Made by a program: the position numbers and the translations under genes
In this document: positions 1 through 7,608 of the stretch, piece by piece
Position numbering within the stretch: the first letter of the stretch is position 1
Layout of the letters: each line of letters starts with the position of its first letter
The notes under the pieces: model-generated
Told to the model about the DNA's origin: nothing
Databases searched by the model: none
The model's input: the letters and a program-made list of their open reading frames with translations, nothing else
DNA from: a virus
Length of the DNA stretch: 64,000 nt
Virus record (IMG/VR): IMGVR_UViG_3300037324_000043
Location: 1-64,000 of that record
Direction: 5' to 3' (one strand)

Positions 1-37
1 TTAGTCTTTTTGCTAATTCTATTTCTTGTAATTCCAT
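1..37 (-). CDS. Partial CDS, N-terminus of an unrecognised protein
   Basis: An ATG on the minus strand at position 37 opens a frame reading MELQEIELAKRL that runs off the left edge. It starts about 25 bases after the stop of the preceding leftward gene and would be the next member of that operon. Too little is visible to name a product. Confidence 0.45.
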   Translation of the reverse strand, partial: MELQEIELAKRL

Positions 38-61
38 GGCTTTAAATTCAGTTATTAATTT

Positions 62-367
62 CTAAAAAATAGATAGTTGATCCTTAAGTCTTTGCTCTTC
101 TGGGATTTGATCTTTCGCCAATTCGAAACAAGGCTCTCCATCAGCTCTCTTTAAATTCATATCAACTTTCCCTAAAATAATGACCTTGTAAACTTCTTTA
201 TGAAATGTATCAACTGCTCTGATTAAATAATTAATATTCAAAATTTCATATTCTCTAGAAAAATTACAATAGTAATATTTGCCTTCGGATTCTTTGACGA
301 GTTTAGTTCTAAACATAATACGGTCAATTGTTCTAATTGTATCTACTTCTGGATAAATGGGTGTCAT
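62..367 (-). CDS. Hypothetical protein, 101 aa
   Basis: An unrecognised small soluble protein in the leftward operon that begins near 1375. It has no membrane segment, signal peptide or known motif. The length, the tight spacing to its neighbours and the absence of a better frame on the other strand support it as a real gene. The ATG at 365-367 is preceded by an A/T-rich leader, the usual arrangement here. Confidence 0.7.
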   Translation of the reverse strand: MTPIYPEVDTIRTIDRIMFRTKLVKESEGKYYYCNFSREYEILNINYLIRAVDTFHKEVYKVIILGKVDMNLKRADGEPCFELAKDQIPEEQRLKDQLSIF

Positions 368-412
368 GATTTTTTATTTAAATATTCCTTCCTTATTTCT
401 TCTATCAATACG

Positions 413-808
413 TTATCTACAAGCACTAAGACTTTGCTTAATCTCAAGTTCAGTACCAGCAAGCGCAAAAAACAAATTCTGCAAATCGTGAACATGTTTT
501 TTAATTAAAGACATAGGTTGACTTCCGTATCCAATTGCCACGCTGCAATACCAAGAAGGCTCTTTGGTTAAAGTTCCCGAAAATGAATTACAAGCAACGT
601 AAAGTTCGTATTCACCTAAATTTATTACGTGAGCATCTTTTTTATCAGTCTCTTTAAAACCAAGACTTTCAAGCCATTCCTCGTTTAATGGGATTCCTTT
701 TGTATTCTCATTGGTACAATTTTCGGGTAATGGCAGCTCAACTATTTCTTGTAAACAGTCGTGTATTAATATGAAATTACCTATTCTTAATTCAGTTGGC
801 TTTATCAT
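413..808 (-). CDS. Conserved Bacteroidota phage protein of unknown function, 131 aa
   Basis: The protein opens with the pattern LRIGNFI, has LNEEWLESLGF in the middle and ends with a helix reading HVHDLQNLFFALAGTEL. From memory, this combination (RIGN, EEWL.xFGF, HxLQNLYFALTG) recurs in many proteins from Bacteroidota prophages and phages that have no assigned function. Its start overlaps the stop of the upstream gene by four bases (ATGA type), so the two are translationally coupled. Family recognition comes from motif memory and not from a search. Confidence 0.8.
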   Translation of the reverse strand: MIKPTELRIGNFILIHDCLQEIVELPLPENCTNENTKGIPLNEEWLESLGFKETDKKDAHVINLGEYELYVACNSFSGTLTKEPSWYCSVAIGYGSQPMSLIKKHVHDLQNLFFALAGTELEIKQSLSACR

Positions 809-1056
809 GATTCTATGTCTATTTTAATGTTATCATTTGTCAATCCTTTTTCAAGTTTTAATCCGACCATTTCTGCACGTTCCATAATATCTGCATCATC
901 AAATTTATTCCAAATCTCAGACGCGGAGTTTATCTTAGCGAATCTCTCCTTGTGCAAAAAACATATAGAATTAACTAATTCCTGAGGTTCAATTTCAAGT
1001 AAATCACTCAATGTAAAAATTGCTTTTTTAATTTCAATTGCTTTTAATGCTTCCAT
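805..1056 (-). CDS. Hypothetical protein, 83 aa
   Basis: A small, mostly helical, charged protein with no motif I recognise. It lies between the 101-residue gene at 1070-1375 and the gene at 413-808, overlapping the latter by four bases. The tight packing supports expression as part of one leftward transcript, probably from the promoter near 1452. Confidence 0.7.
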   Translation of the reverse strand: MEALKAIEIKKAIFTLSDLLEIEPQELVNSICFLHKERFAKINSASEIWNKFDDADIMERAEMVGLKLEKGLTNDNIKIDIES

Positions 1057-1069
1057 AAAATTTTAGTCT

Positions 1070-1375
1070 TTAAAAAATAGGGTTTTGGTGTGTTGGCTTT
1101 GTGAGATTAACCTTTGCTTTTTTCTTAGGTTTTAAATGATCAGGCAAAAAATCACCAAACTCTCTAACCATATTTGTTTTTCCCAAAATATGATGTTCAA
1201 CTTCTAAGTCAAAGTCCTTGGCGAGAACATTCCAAGCTAAGCCTTTAGTCATTCCTTTATTTACTAAGCTTGTTTTTGTCCAGTCTGTAATTTTAGCCTT
1301 TGCGTTGTCAAACATTTGCTGAATTTGCTCATTGCTGATAGTTTCTGCAATTTCTCTTGCTGCTTTTCTGTTCAT
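1070..1375 (-). CDS. Hypothetical protein, 101 aa, first gene of the leftward operon
   Basis: The helical N-terminus (MNRKAAREIAETIS) is followed by a basic C-terminal stretch KPKKKAKVN, which would suit a nucleic-acid-associated protein, but there is no recognisable fold. It is the first gene downstream of a leftward TANNTTTG-type box at 1452-1459. No function is assigned. Confidence 0.7.
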   Translation of the reverse strand: MNRKAAREIAETISNEQIQQMFDNAKAKITDWTKTSLVNKGMTKGLAWNVLAKDFDLEVEHHILGKTNMVREFGDFLPDHLKPKKKAKVNLTKPTHQNPIF

Positions 1376-1404
1376 TTTTTTTGGTCTTTAGTTGTTTATT
1401 GTTT

Positions 1405-1426
1405 CCCTACATCTTCCCTACATCTT
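1405..1426. repeat. Tandem 11-bp repeat, two copies, with a third diverged copy at 1600-1610
   Basis: CCCTACATCTT occurs twice back to back at 1405-1415 and 1416-1426. A diverged copy, CCCGACATCTT, lies at 1600-1610 and is followed by CCC. All are in the 244-bp space between the leftward operon and the repressor gene. A role as protein-binding or attachment-site arm repeats is only a guess. Confidence 0.6.
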
Positions 1427-1451
1427 CACCGTGTATTTATATGTAATAGAA

Positions 1452-1459
1452 CAAAAGTA
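1452..1459 (-). promoter_or_regulatory. Predicted -7 box (TACTTTTG) for the 1375-1 leftward operon
   Basis: The plus strand reads CAAAAGTA, that is TACTTTTG leftward, matching the Bacteroidota -7 consensus TANNTTTG. It lies about 77 bases upstream of the first gene of the leftward operon. No clear TTG -33 element is visible at the usual distance. Confidence 0.45.
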
Positions 1460-1556
1460 GCGATAATAATTATATAAATATCTATTTGGTGTAAAAATAA
1501 ATATAAGTAAGGTATAAATGCTAACTCCTGTCGCGATCACTTATTGACTGCTAAAG

Positions 1557-1580
1557 CCCCTGATAACACAGGGGTTTTTT
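1557..1580 (+). terminator. Rho-independent terminator, rightward
   Basis: CCCCTG at 1557-1562 pairs with CAGGGG at 1569-1574 around a six-base loop, followed by six T. The T-run follows the hairpin only on the plus strand, yet both flanking genes are leftward, so it would terminate an unannotated rightward transcript. On the minus strand it could at best act weakly after the repressor gene. Confidence 0.65.
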
Positions 1581-1619
1581 GATTTTTATATCTAAAATTC
1601 CCGACATCTTCCCAACAAA

Positions 1620-2273
1620 TTATCTTCTCCTGGATCTCTTCATTCCGATCACGTTAAACAAGGCAACCACATCATCAAGATTCACAGTGTAGTCTTCATA
1701 TAAATTATTTAGACTTTGAAGAGTTACTTCTCCACTCTCTATGTTATGATCCGTAATTCTTTTAACAACTATTCCAAGCTCTTTATGGGCGATCACAAAA
1801 TCCCAAGCGTTTATATGTAGTTTGTTCTGCCAATGGTGATTCTGTATTTCTCTGCATAATAGGATATCCTTATCCAAAATAGCCTCTGAAGGATTTGAAT
1901 TATTCATACTATCTCCTTCAACTTCAAAACAAAAATAATTCCCCTTATATTCTTTATCCACTTCCCACGGTATTTTTGGCAATTCATCTATGTATTCGGC
2001 ATCTCCCCATCCATTAATAAAACCTGCTTGAACTCTGCTACCAATTAAAGGAACCATTTTTACTAATTCATAGTCCTTTAAACTTGCCCTTGAATTTTTA
2101 TTTTCAAAAGCCTCCTTATACATATTGTCAAGTATTTTACTTTTTGTTTTAGGAATTACACCTCCTTTTTCATAACTGATTACAGTGATTTTTGACACTC
2201 CAAGATTTTGAGCAAACTCAGTCTGAGTTTGTTTTAACGCTTTTCTGATTTCTTTTACTTGTTTATTGTCCAT
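1620..2273 (-). CDS. S24-family phage repressor (HTH plus LexA/CI-like autoprotease), 217 aa
   Basis: Residues about 1-60 form an Xre-type helix-turn-helix with the pattern TQTEFAQNLGVSKITVISYE. Residues about 80-210 look like a LexA/CI S24 peptidase: an Ala-Gly pair at 83-84 fits the self-cleavage site, Ser122 in EGDSM fits the nucleophile and Lys171 in VVKRIT the general base. In this family activated RecA stimulates self-cleavage and relieves repression. The gene is divergent from the rightward early operon, with a dyad-rich operator region at 2302-2357 between them, the standard arrangement for a lysogeny switch. The protein is full length, so a temperate or episomal state is likely. Confidence 0.92.
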   Translation of the reverse strand: MDNKQVKEIRKALKQTQTEFAQNLGVSKITVISYEKGGVIPKTKSKILDNMYKEAFENKNSRASLKDYELVKMVPLIGSRVQAGFINGWGDAEYIDELPKIPWEVDKEYKGNYFCFEVEGDSMNNSNPSEAILDKDILLCREIQNHHWQNKLHINAWDFVIAHKELGIVVKRITDHNIESGEVTLQSLNNLYEDYTVNLDDVVALFNVIGMKRSRRR

Positions 2274-2301
2274 AATTTAGATTCATTTTAAATAGCATGA
2301 A

Positions 2302-2357
2302 AAAAGTATTATATATTACTTTTACATACAAAAAAGGTAAAATAATATACTACTTTT
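2302..2357. promoter_or_regulatory. Operator region of the repressor/early divergent promoters
   Basis: AAAAGTA (2302-2308) and TACTTTT (2317-2323) form a perfect dyad with an 8-base spacer. A second, degenerate dyad begins with AAAGGTA at 2333-2339 and ends in TACTACTTTT (2348-2357); its last half-site overlaps the rightward -7 box. The repeated half-site TACTTTT next to an S24 repressor suggests these are its binding sites. Confidence 0.6.
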
Positions 2358-2358
2358 G
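2351..2358 (+). promoter_or_regulatory. Predicted early promoter -7 box (TACTTTTG)
   Basis: An exact match to TANNTTTG, about 70 bases upstream of the first early gene at 2428 and overlapping an operator half-site, so repressor binding should block it. It is the likely start of the long rightward early transcript. Confidence 0.6.
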
Positions 2359-2427
2359 AACCATTCTTATATGAACTTATATACAATATTATAAATGTAG
2401 TATAAAATTTAATTAATACAAGCAAAT

Positions 2428-2691
2428 ATGAAAACAATATTAATTTTTAAGAATTTGATAAACATAAATATTGATTCTTGTTTTACATCTTTTAACGTAT
2501 TAAATCCTCTTAATAATACAATCAGATTAATCGATTTCATACTTGTGCCAATCTTCCTTATATGCCTTGCATACACGGCTGTATCTATGTTTAAGATTTA
2601 CTGTTTATTACGTAAATCTCCAAAGAAGCAGAGTAAATGGATTCAAGAGAGATTCCCAGAAGAGGAAAAAGAAAAAAATAATAATCAATAA
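2428..2691 (+). CDS. Small membrane protein, 87 aa, first early gene
   Basis: One hydrophobic segment (about residues 38-58, FILVPIFLICLAYTAVSMF) is followed by a highly charged tail, so the protein probably sits in the inner membrane with its C-terminus in the cytoplasm. It is the first gene after the predicted early promoter. Its position resembles superinfection-exclusion or early takeover proteins, but no family is recognised. Confidence 0.7.
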   Translation: MKTILIFKNLININIDSCFTSFNVLNPLNNTIRLIDFILVPIFLICLAYTAVSMFKIYCLLRKSPKKQSKWIQERFPEEEKEKNNNQ

Positions 2692-2702
2692 TTAATAAAC
2701 AA

Positions 2703-4724
2703 ATGGGAAACACGCAAATTCAATTACAATCTTTGCATTTAGTCTATTTTAAGGGCTGCAAGGATTTTAAAATCAATTTTTTAAACGATATCACTACAGT
2801 TCGTGGTGATAATGGAACACGGAAAAGTACAATATTTGATTCCTTCTCATGGTTATTTTTTGGAAAGGACAGTAATGATGCTAGTGATACAAAATTCAGT
2901 GTTAAGACGATCAACTTAGAAACAATGGAAATTATCCAAAGAGTTGACCATAGCGTTGAAGGTGTCTTCCTGATGAATGGTGAAAAAACTACAGTTAAAA
3001 GACAATTACAAGAAAAGTGGACCAAGAAAAAAGGGGCTTTAGAGAAGGTCTATACTGGAAATGTGACTAATTACTATTGGAATGAAGTTCCTCTTTCCCA
3101 AAGAGAATACCAAGACAAAATAAGCCAGTTCATAAGTGAGGACGTTTTTAAGCTTATAACCAACCCTTATTCGTTTAACTCACTACACTGGGAGAGACAA
3201 AGAGAAATACTTACAGAATTAGTTGGTGGTATTTCTGATCAATCTATTGTAAGAGGTAATGTTGGTTTTGCAGATCTACTTTCAAAACTAACCAATAAGA
3301 CTTTTGACGAGTACAAGAAGCAAATGAAATTCACGCTTAAACGTCTTAAGGCTGATAAGGACGGGATTCCTTCTCGTATTGATGAGCAATTAAGAGGTAA
3401 GCCAGATGCTTTAGATTTTAAATCTATTGAATCTGAAATTAAAAAAAATGAAAAAACTCTAGAAACGATTGATGAAAACATTTCTCAAGTCAATAAATCT
3501 GCTGATGCTCTACATAAAAAGTATGATGGCTTTAGACAAGAAAAGTCTGACCTTAATTTGAAGAACAGCGATATCTTTTTTCAAGTTCAAAAGCAAGTAC
3601 AGGATGATTTGTCAAAACAAGTCAATCCTGCTGATGCTACCATTTTAGAAATAGATGAAAATAATCTGAATATTCAAAAATTCCAGAGAGTTATTCTAAA
3701 ATTGGAAAACCAAATTGAATCAGACAAAGCTTCGATTAAAACAGTCATTGCGAAAAGAAAAGTCAAATCAAATGAATGGGATGAAGAAAACGCTTCAGAA
3801 TTAAAGTTTGAAGATGGTGATTTTGCTTGCCCTACCTGTAAAAGACCTTTAGAGGTTGAAGACCAGGAAACCGAGAGAGAGAAAATGCACTTGGATTTCA
3901 TTAAGGACAAGCAGAACGCTATCGCTTCTATCAATAGAGAGGGTTTAGCTCTTAAGAATCATCAGGAAACTCTTCAAATTGACATAGATCAAACTGAAAA
4001 GAGAATTGTAGATGGCAAAAAAGCCTTGAAAAGCCTTAAAAACACTGCAACAAATCTTCAATCTGAATTAGAAAGACTTCAAAGTAACTCAACCCCTGCT
4101 CTAAAGAAAGACGAAGAAATTAAAAAGCTTATTGATGTTCATGCAGAATACAATGAGAATCTAAAACTAATCGCCAAGCTAGATAAGTCACTATCAAATC
4201 AAAAAGGTGTTGACGTCTCATCTCACAAAATAACAAGAAATAATGTGCTAGAAACTATTAGCTACCTTAAAATAAGCCTTAGCCAAAGAGCTAAAATAGC
4301 AGAAATAGATAATCGTGTTGCAGAGCTAGAAAAAGAGGAGAAAGAAAATTCACAACTCATTGCTGCAGCCGAAAAAGAACTTGACACTATTCAACAGTTT
4401 GAGGTTGCTAAAATGACACTTACCGAAGGTATAATAAACGACAAGTTTGAGAAAGTAAAATTTAAAATGTTCACTGAATTGGTGGATGGAACAAAGGTCC
4501 CTTCTTGCTTATGCTTATTTGGAGGTGTTCCTTTTCATTCAGTAAACTCGGCAGGACAAATTGAAGCTGGCCTTGATATCATAAATACATTATGTGATTA
4601 CTACAATACTCAGTCCGTGATCTTCATTGATGGCGCTGAAAGCATTACAGAAATACCAAGTACAAAGAGTCAACAAATTCGCCTTCTCGTAGAGAAAGGC
4701 ACTAAACCCTTAATAGTAGAATAA
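2703..4724 (+). CDS. SbcC/Rad50-like AAA ATPase, 673 aa
   Basis: The N-terminal ATPase half has a Walker A loop reading GDNGTRKST (residues 35-43). Long coiled-coil arms flank a zinc-hook-like CPTC (about residue 376). The C-terminal half has an ABC-like SAGQIEAGLDIIN segment and a Walker B-like VIFIDGAES. This is the SMC-like, SbcC-type layout of phage recombination ATPases, which act with RecT/exonuclease systems on DNA ends. Oddly, the normally invariant Gly before the Walker Lys is Arg40 (codon CGG), which may impair ATP binding or reflect a single-base change. It overlaps the next gene by one base. Confidence 0.85.
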   Translation: MGNTQIQLQSLHLVYFKGCKDFKINFLNDITTVRGDNGTRKSTIFDSFSWLFFGKDSNDASDTKFSVKTINLETMEIIQRVDHSVEGVFLMNGEKTTVKRQLQEKWTKKKGALEKVYTGNVTNYYWNEVPLSQREYQDKISQFISEDVFKLITNPYSFNSLHWERQREILTELVGGISDQSIVRGNVGFADLLSKLTNKTFDEYKKQMKFTLKRLKADKDGIPSRIDEQLRGKPDALDFKSIESEIKKNEKTLETIDENISQVNKSADALHKKYDGFRQEKSDLNLKNSDIFFQVQKQVQDDLSKQVNPADATILEIDENNLNIQKFQRVILKLENQIESDKASIKTVIAKRKVKSNEWDEENASELKFEDGDFACPTCKRPLEVEDQETEREKMHLDFIKDKQNAIASINREGLALKNHQETLQIDIDQTEKRIVDGKKALKSLKNTATNLQSELERLQSNSTPALKKDEEIKKLIDVHAEYNENLKLIAKLDKSLSNQKGVDVSSHKITRNNVLETISYLKISLSQRAKIAEIDNRVAELEKEEKENSQLIAAAEKELDTIQQFEVAKMTLTEGIINDKFEKVKFKMFTELVDGTKVPSCLCLFGGVPFHSVNSAGQIEAGLDIINTLCDYYNTQSVIFIDGAESITEIPSTKSQQIRLLVEKGTKPLIVE

Positions 4725-5089
4725 TGATGAACGAAATAATTAATGAATTGAGAGATTTCTGTTTTAGTGAGTCAAAAAAAGCTGGATGGCACACCAATTT
4801 GGAAACAGGAGAACTGTTAGACAGGAATAAAGGAGAAATGCTTTGCTTGATTCACAGTGAAATTTCAGAAGCAATGGAAGGTGAACGTAAAAACCTAATG
4901 GACGATCATTTGCCATATAGACCAATGGCAGAAGTGGAGCTTGCTGATGCAGTAATTCGCATCATGGATTATGCAGGTCGATTTAATTATGACATAGGAG
5001 GAGCCATAATAGATAAGATTGCTTATAACAGATTAAGACCTGATCACAAAATGGAAAATCGATTAAAAGAAACTGGTAAGAAATTTTAA
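4724..5089 (+). CDS. MazG-like nucleotide pyrophosphohydrolase, 121 aa
   Basis: The protein shows the all-alpha NTP-pyrophosphatase signature: HSEISEAMEGE, with two acidic residues for metal binding, followed about 25 residues later by EVELADAVIRIMDYA. Such phage proteins hydrolyse nucleoside triphosphates, possibly cleaning nucleotide pools or lowering (p)ppGpp-related stress signals; the substrate here is unknown. It is tightly coupled to the SbcC-like gene and has the normal length for a single-domain member. Confidence 0.85.
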   Translation: MMNEIINELRDFCFSESKKAGWHTNLETGELLDRNKGEMLCLIHSEISEAMEGERKNLMDDHLPYRPMAEVELADAVIRIMDYAGRFNYDIGGAIIDKIAYNRLRPDHKMENRLKETGKKF

Positions 5090-5098
5090 TAAAAAGAT

Positions 5099-5410
5099 AT
5101 GATAGCAATTAAATTTAGTCCACAATACGAAGATAGAGTCGGTATCTATCTTAAAAACTCAAACCTTAAATCTTTAGGTGTTAAGTGGAATTTTAAAGAA
5201 ACACCAGGCATAGATGCTGAGCACCAATGTTTTTGGCTCATAGAGTACAAACACTCAAAACTTGTAAATACAGTCTTATCAGAACTTAAGGAAATGAAGC
5301 AAATAATGGGTGTACTAGACCTTCAGTTTCAATACTGTTATTCCGAAAAAGAGTTTTACACTCAATATTCTACGACGGGTAATAGATGCATAAACTGGTT
5401 TGCAATATGA
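5099..5410 (+). CDS. Hypothetical early protein, 103 aa
   Basis: Not recognised. A mixed alpha/beta composition with several aromatic residues and no membrane segment. It lies in the tightly packed early operon, and its stop overlaps the next ATG (ATGA) at 5407, supporting coupled translation. Confidence 0.65.
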   Translation: MIAIKFSPQYEDRVGIYLKNSNLKSLGVKWNFKETPGIDAEHQCFWLIEYKHSKLVNTVLSELKEMKQIMGVLDLQFQYCYSEKEFYTQYSTTGNRCINWFAI

Positions 5411-5592
5411 CTTACGAAGATTTAATCACAGTAGAAGAAGAAACTAAAAGATTTCTCAAAAAACTAGATGCAGCGAAAACTCGTATAAAGGATGATCGCT
5501 TTGCATTGACCTCAGGAAGCAAAGAAACTGGAGCAGTCAAAAGGGCTGCGCTGGACTTAAAAATGGAATTAACAAAAATCACTAAATACTAA
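5407..5592 (+). CDS. Hypothetical early protein, 61 aa
   Basis: A small charged, helical protein directly upstream of recT. The ATG at 5407 overlaps the previous stop by four bases, so it is preferred over an upstream in-frame ATG at 5386, which would overlap the previous gene more deeply. No family is recognised. Confidence 0.65.
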   Translation: MTYEDLITVEEETKRFLKKLDAAKTRIKDDRFALTSGSKETGAVKRAALDLKMELTKITKY

Positions 5593-5598
5593 ATAATT

Positions 5599-6552
5599 AT
5601 GATTACAGCAAATCAAGAGAAAAAAACAAGTACAGAAGTTGTAAAGGCTTCGAAAAAACAGTCTGAAATTACAAATATTGTGCTTAAGAGGGTTGAAGCT
5701 TTTCAAAGATCTGGGGAGTTAAGACTTCCTAAGAATTACAGCCCTGAGAATGCTTTAAAAGCTGCTCAGCTATTATTGGCGGAACAAAAGGATAGAAACG
5801 GTAAATCTGTTCTAGAATCTTGCACTCGAACGAGTATTGCAAGTGCTTTGTTAAAAACGGTAGTATGGGGGTTGGCTCCACACAAAGGGCAAGTTTACTA
5901 CATTCCATACGGACCAAAACTAGAATGTAGTATCTCATATACTGGAAATATTGCGATTGCTAAGCGGTATGGTAATTTAAAGAGCATAAAGGCAAATTGC
6001 ATTATGGAAGGTGACGACTTCGAATTTGAAATTGATAGCAAAACAGGCTTAAGAAAAATAATTAAGCACTCGCAAACTTTGGAAAGTGTTGGATCTGGGT
6101 CTATAAAAGGAGCTTATGCAATTATTGAATTGAACGACGGAACTTTTGATGTTGAGATTATGAGTTTTTCACAGATAGAAAAGTCTTGGCAACAAGGAGC
6201 CACAAAGGGAGATAGCCCAGCTCATAGAAAGTTTCCTGATCAAATGTCAATAAAAACAGTTTTGAATAGGGCTTGTAAACTTCTTATAAGAACAAGTGAT
6301 GATCAAGTCTTATACGAGGATGATGATAATAAAGACTTGGACCGAACCAAAGAGGACGTCAATCAAGAAATTAATGACAATGCTAATCAAGAAATTATTG
6401 ACGTTGATTTTGAAGAAGAGGAAGAGATAGAATCCATACCTGATCCTACTCAAACAAAAACTCCTCCTAAGACTTCTAAAAAACCAGAACCTAAAGAAGA
6501 ACCACAGCCTAAAGAATTTCCAAAAGCAGGAACTCAAGAAAAAGCATTTTAA
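5599..6552 (+). CDS. recT: RecT-family ssDNA-annealing recombinase, 317 aa
   Basis: The core (about residues 30-240) contains typical RecT segments: LPKNYSPENALKAAQLLL, an SIASALLKTVVWGLAP helix, and YIPYGPKLECSISYTGNIAIAKR. The remaining about 70 residues are acidic and then Pro/Lys-rich, a disordered tail probably not needed for annealing. RecT anneals and exchanges strands at single-stranded ends for phage recombination and end repair. A metallo-beta-lactamase-fold gene follows after 3 bases, where an exonuclease often sits, and an SSB-like gene is nearby. Confidence 0.92.
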   Translation: MITANQEKKTSTEVVKASKKQSEITNIVLKRVEAFQRSGELRLPKNYSPENALKAAQLLLAEQKDRNGKSVLESCTRTSIASALLKTVVWGLAPHKGQVYYIPYGPKLECSISYTGNIAIAKRYGNLKSIKANCIMEGDDFEFEIDSKTGLRKIIKHSQTLESVGSGSIKGAYAIIELNDGTFDVEIMSFSQIEKSWQQGATKGDSPAHRKFPDQMSIKTVLNRACKLLIRTSDDQVLYEDDDNKDLDRTKEDVNQEINDNANQEIIDVDFEEEEEIESIPDPTQTKTPPKTSKKPEPKEEPQPKEFPKAGTQEKAF

Positions 6553-6555
6553 TCT

Positions 6556-7290
6556 ATGGAACTAAAAGTTATCGGCTCTGGAAGTCAAGGCAATTCCTAC
6601 ATCTTAACTAATGATACAAATGTATTGTTAATCGAACTTGGAGTGAATTTCAAACGCATCAAAAAAGCATTAGATTTTAATATATCGAATGTAGATGGGG
6701 CCTTAGTGTCTCATATACATTCTGATCACTCTAAAGCTATCAAAGATGCGGTTGAATGTGGAATTGAAGTGTATTCTGGAGCTGAAACTATTGAAGCAAC
6801 AGGCTTAAAAAATCATAGGCTAAAACCCATGAAGGCAAAAAAAGCATACATGATTGGATCTTTCAAAGTGATGCCATTCGAATTGCGTCATGATGTTCCC
6901 TGCCTTGGATTTATAATTAAGCATGAGGACTGCGGTAACGTCGTTTTTATTACAGATACTTATTATTCCCCATTTAGGTTTAAAGACGTGAACCAATGGA
7001 TTATTGAGGCTAATTATAGCCAAAGCATATTAGATGGAAAAGATGGCTATGGTAATCAAAATGATTTTCTTAGAAATCGAGTAATGAGCAGCCATTTATC
7101 CATTGAAAATTGCTCAAGTTTATTAGCTGCAAACGATTTGAGCACCACAAATAATATCGTGCTTACTCACTTATCTGATAGAAATAGTAATGCTGCTGAG
7201 TTTAAGGAATCCATAGAAAATCAAACCGGTAAGACTGTAAATATTGCAGAAACCGGACTAACAATAAATTTTAAAAAACGCCCTTTTTAA
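6556..7290 (+). CDS. Metallo-beta-lactamase-fold hydrolase/nuclease, 244 aa
   Basis: The metal-binding signature SHIHSDH (residues about 52-58, HxHxDH) is followed by RHDVP, FITDTYY, SSHLS and LTHLSDRN, placed as expected for the remaining His/Asp ligands of a two-metal MBL site. The overall pattern resembles YycJ/WalJ-like phosphodiesterases. Its position directly after recT suggests DNA processing in recombination, perhaps supplying nuclease activity in place of a RecE/YqaJ exonuclease; that role is inferred. Confidence 0.85.
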   Translation: MELKVIGSGSQGNSYILTNDTNVLLIELGVNFKRIKKALDFNISNVDGALVSHIHSDHSKAIKDAVECGIEVYSGAETIEATGLKNHRLKPMKAKKAYMIGSFKVMPFELRHDVPCLGFIIKHEDCGNVVFITDTYYSPFRFKDVNQWIIEANYSQSILDGKDGYGNQNDFLRNRVMSSHLSIENCSSLLAANDLSTTNNIVLTHLSDRNSNAAEFKESIENQTGKTVNIAETGLTINFKKRPF

Positions 7291-7608
7291 ATGTTACAAA
7301 TAAAAGCAAGCGATTTAGTCGAAATCGATGAAGAGTTTATAAATCGAGTTTCCAACCGACTTAAGGAAATTCAAGATAAAAAAGAGTTAGAAAATCCTTA
7401 CTACTCAACAAATGAAGTAGCCGAGCTTTTAAAAATCACAAGGCTTACAGTAGTTAGATACATAAATTCTTATTTATACCCTAACAAATACCCACTTACA
7501 CAAAGATTAAAGGCTGTAAAAGCTGGAAAGTCCTGGTTAATTAGAAAATCAGACTTAGAAATCTACCTTAAAAACCCTAAAAACCCTAATTATGATGAAC
7601 AAAAATAG
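7291..7608 (+). CDS. Excisionase-type HTH (MerR-like HTH_17) protein, 105 aa
   Basis: Residues about 38-100 fit the excisionase/MerR-like winged-helix pattern: STNEVAELLKITRLTVVRYI, then a wing, then GKSWLIRKSDLEIYL. Such proteins bind DNA as regulators or recombination directionality factors. No integrase is in the window, so excisionase function cannot be assumed. It starts directly after the MBL gene stop and overlaps the next gene. Confidence 0.8.
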   Translation: MLQIKASDLVEIDEEFINRVSNRLKEIQDKKELENPYYSTNEVAELLKITRLTVVRYINSYLYPNKYPLTQRLKAVKAGKSWLIRKSDLEIYLKNPKNPNYDEQK

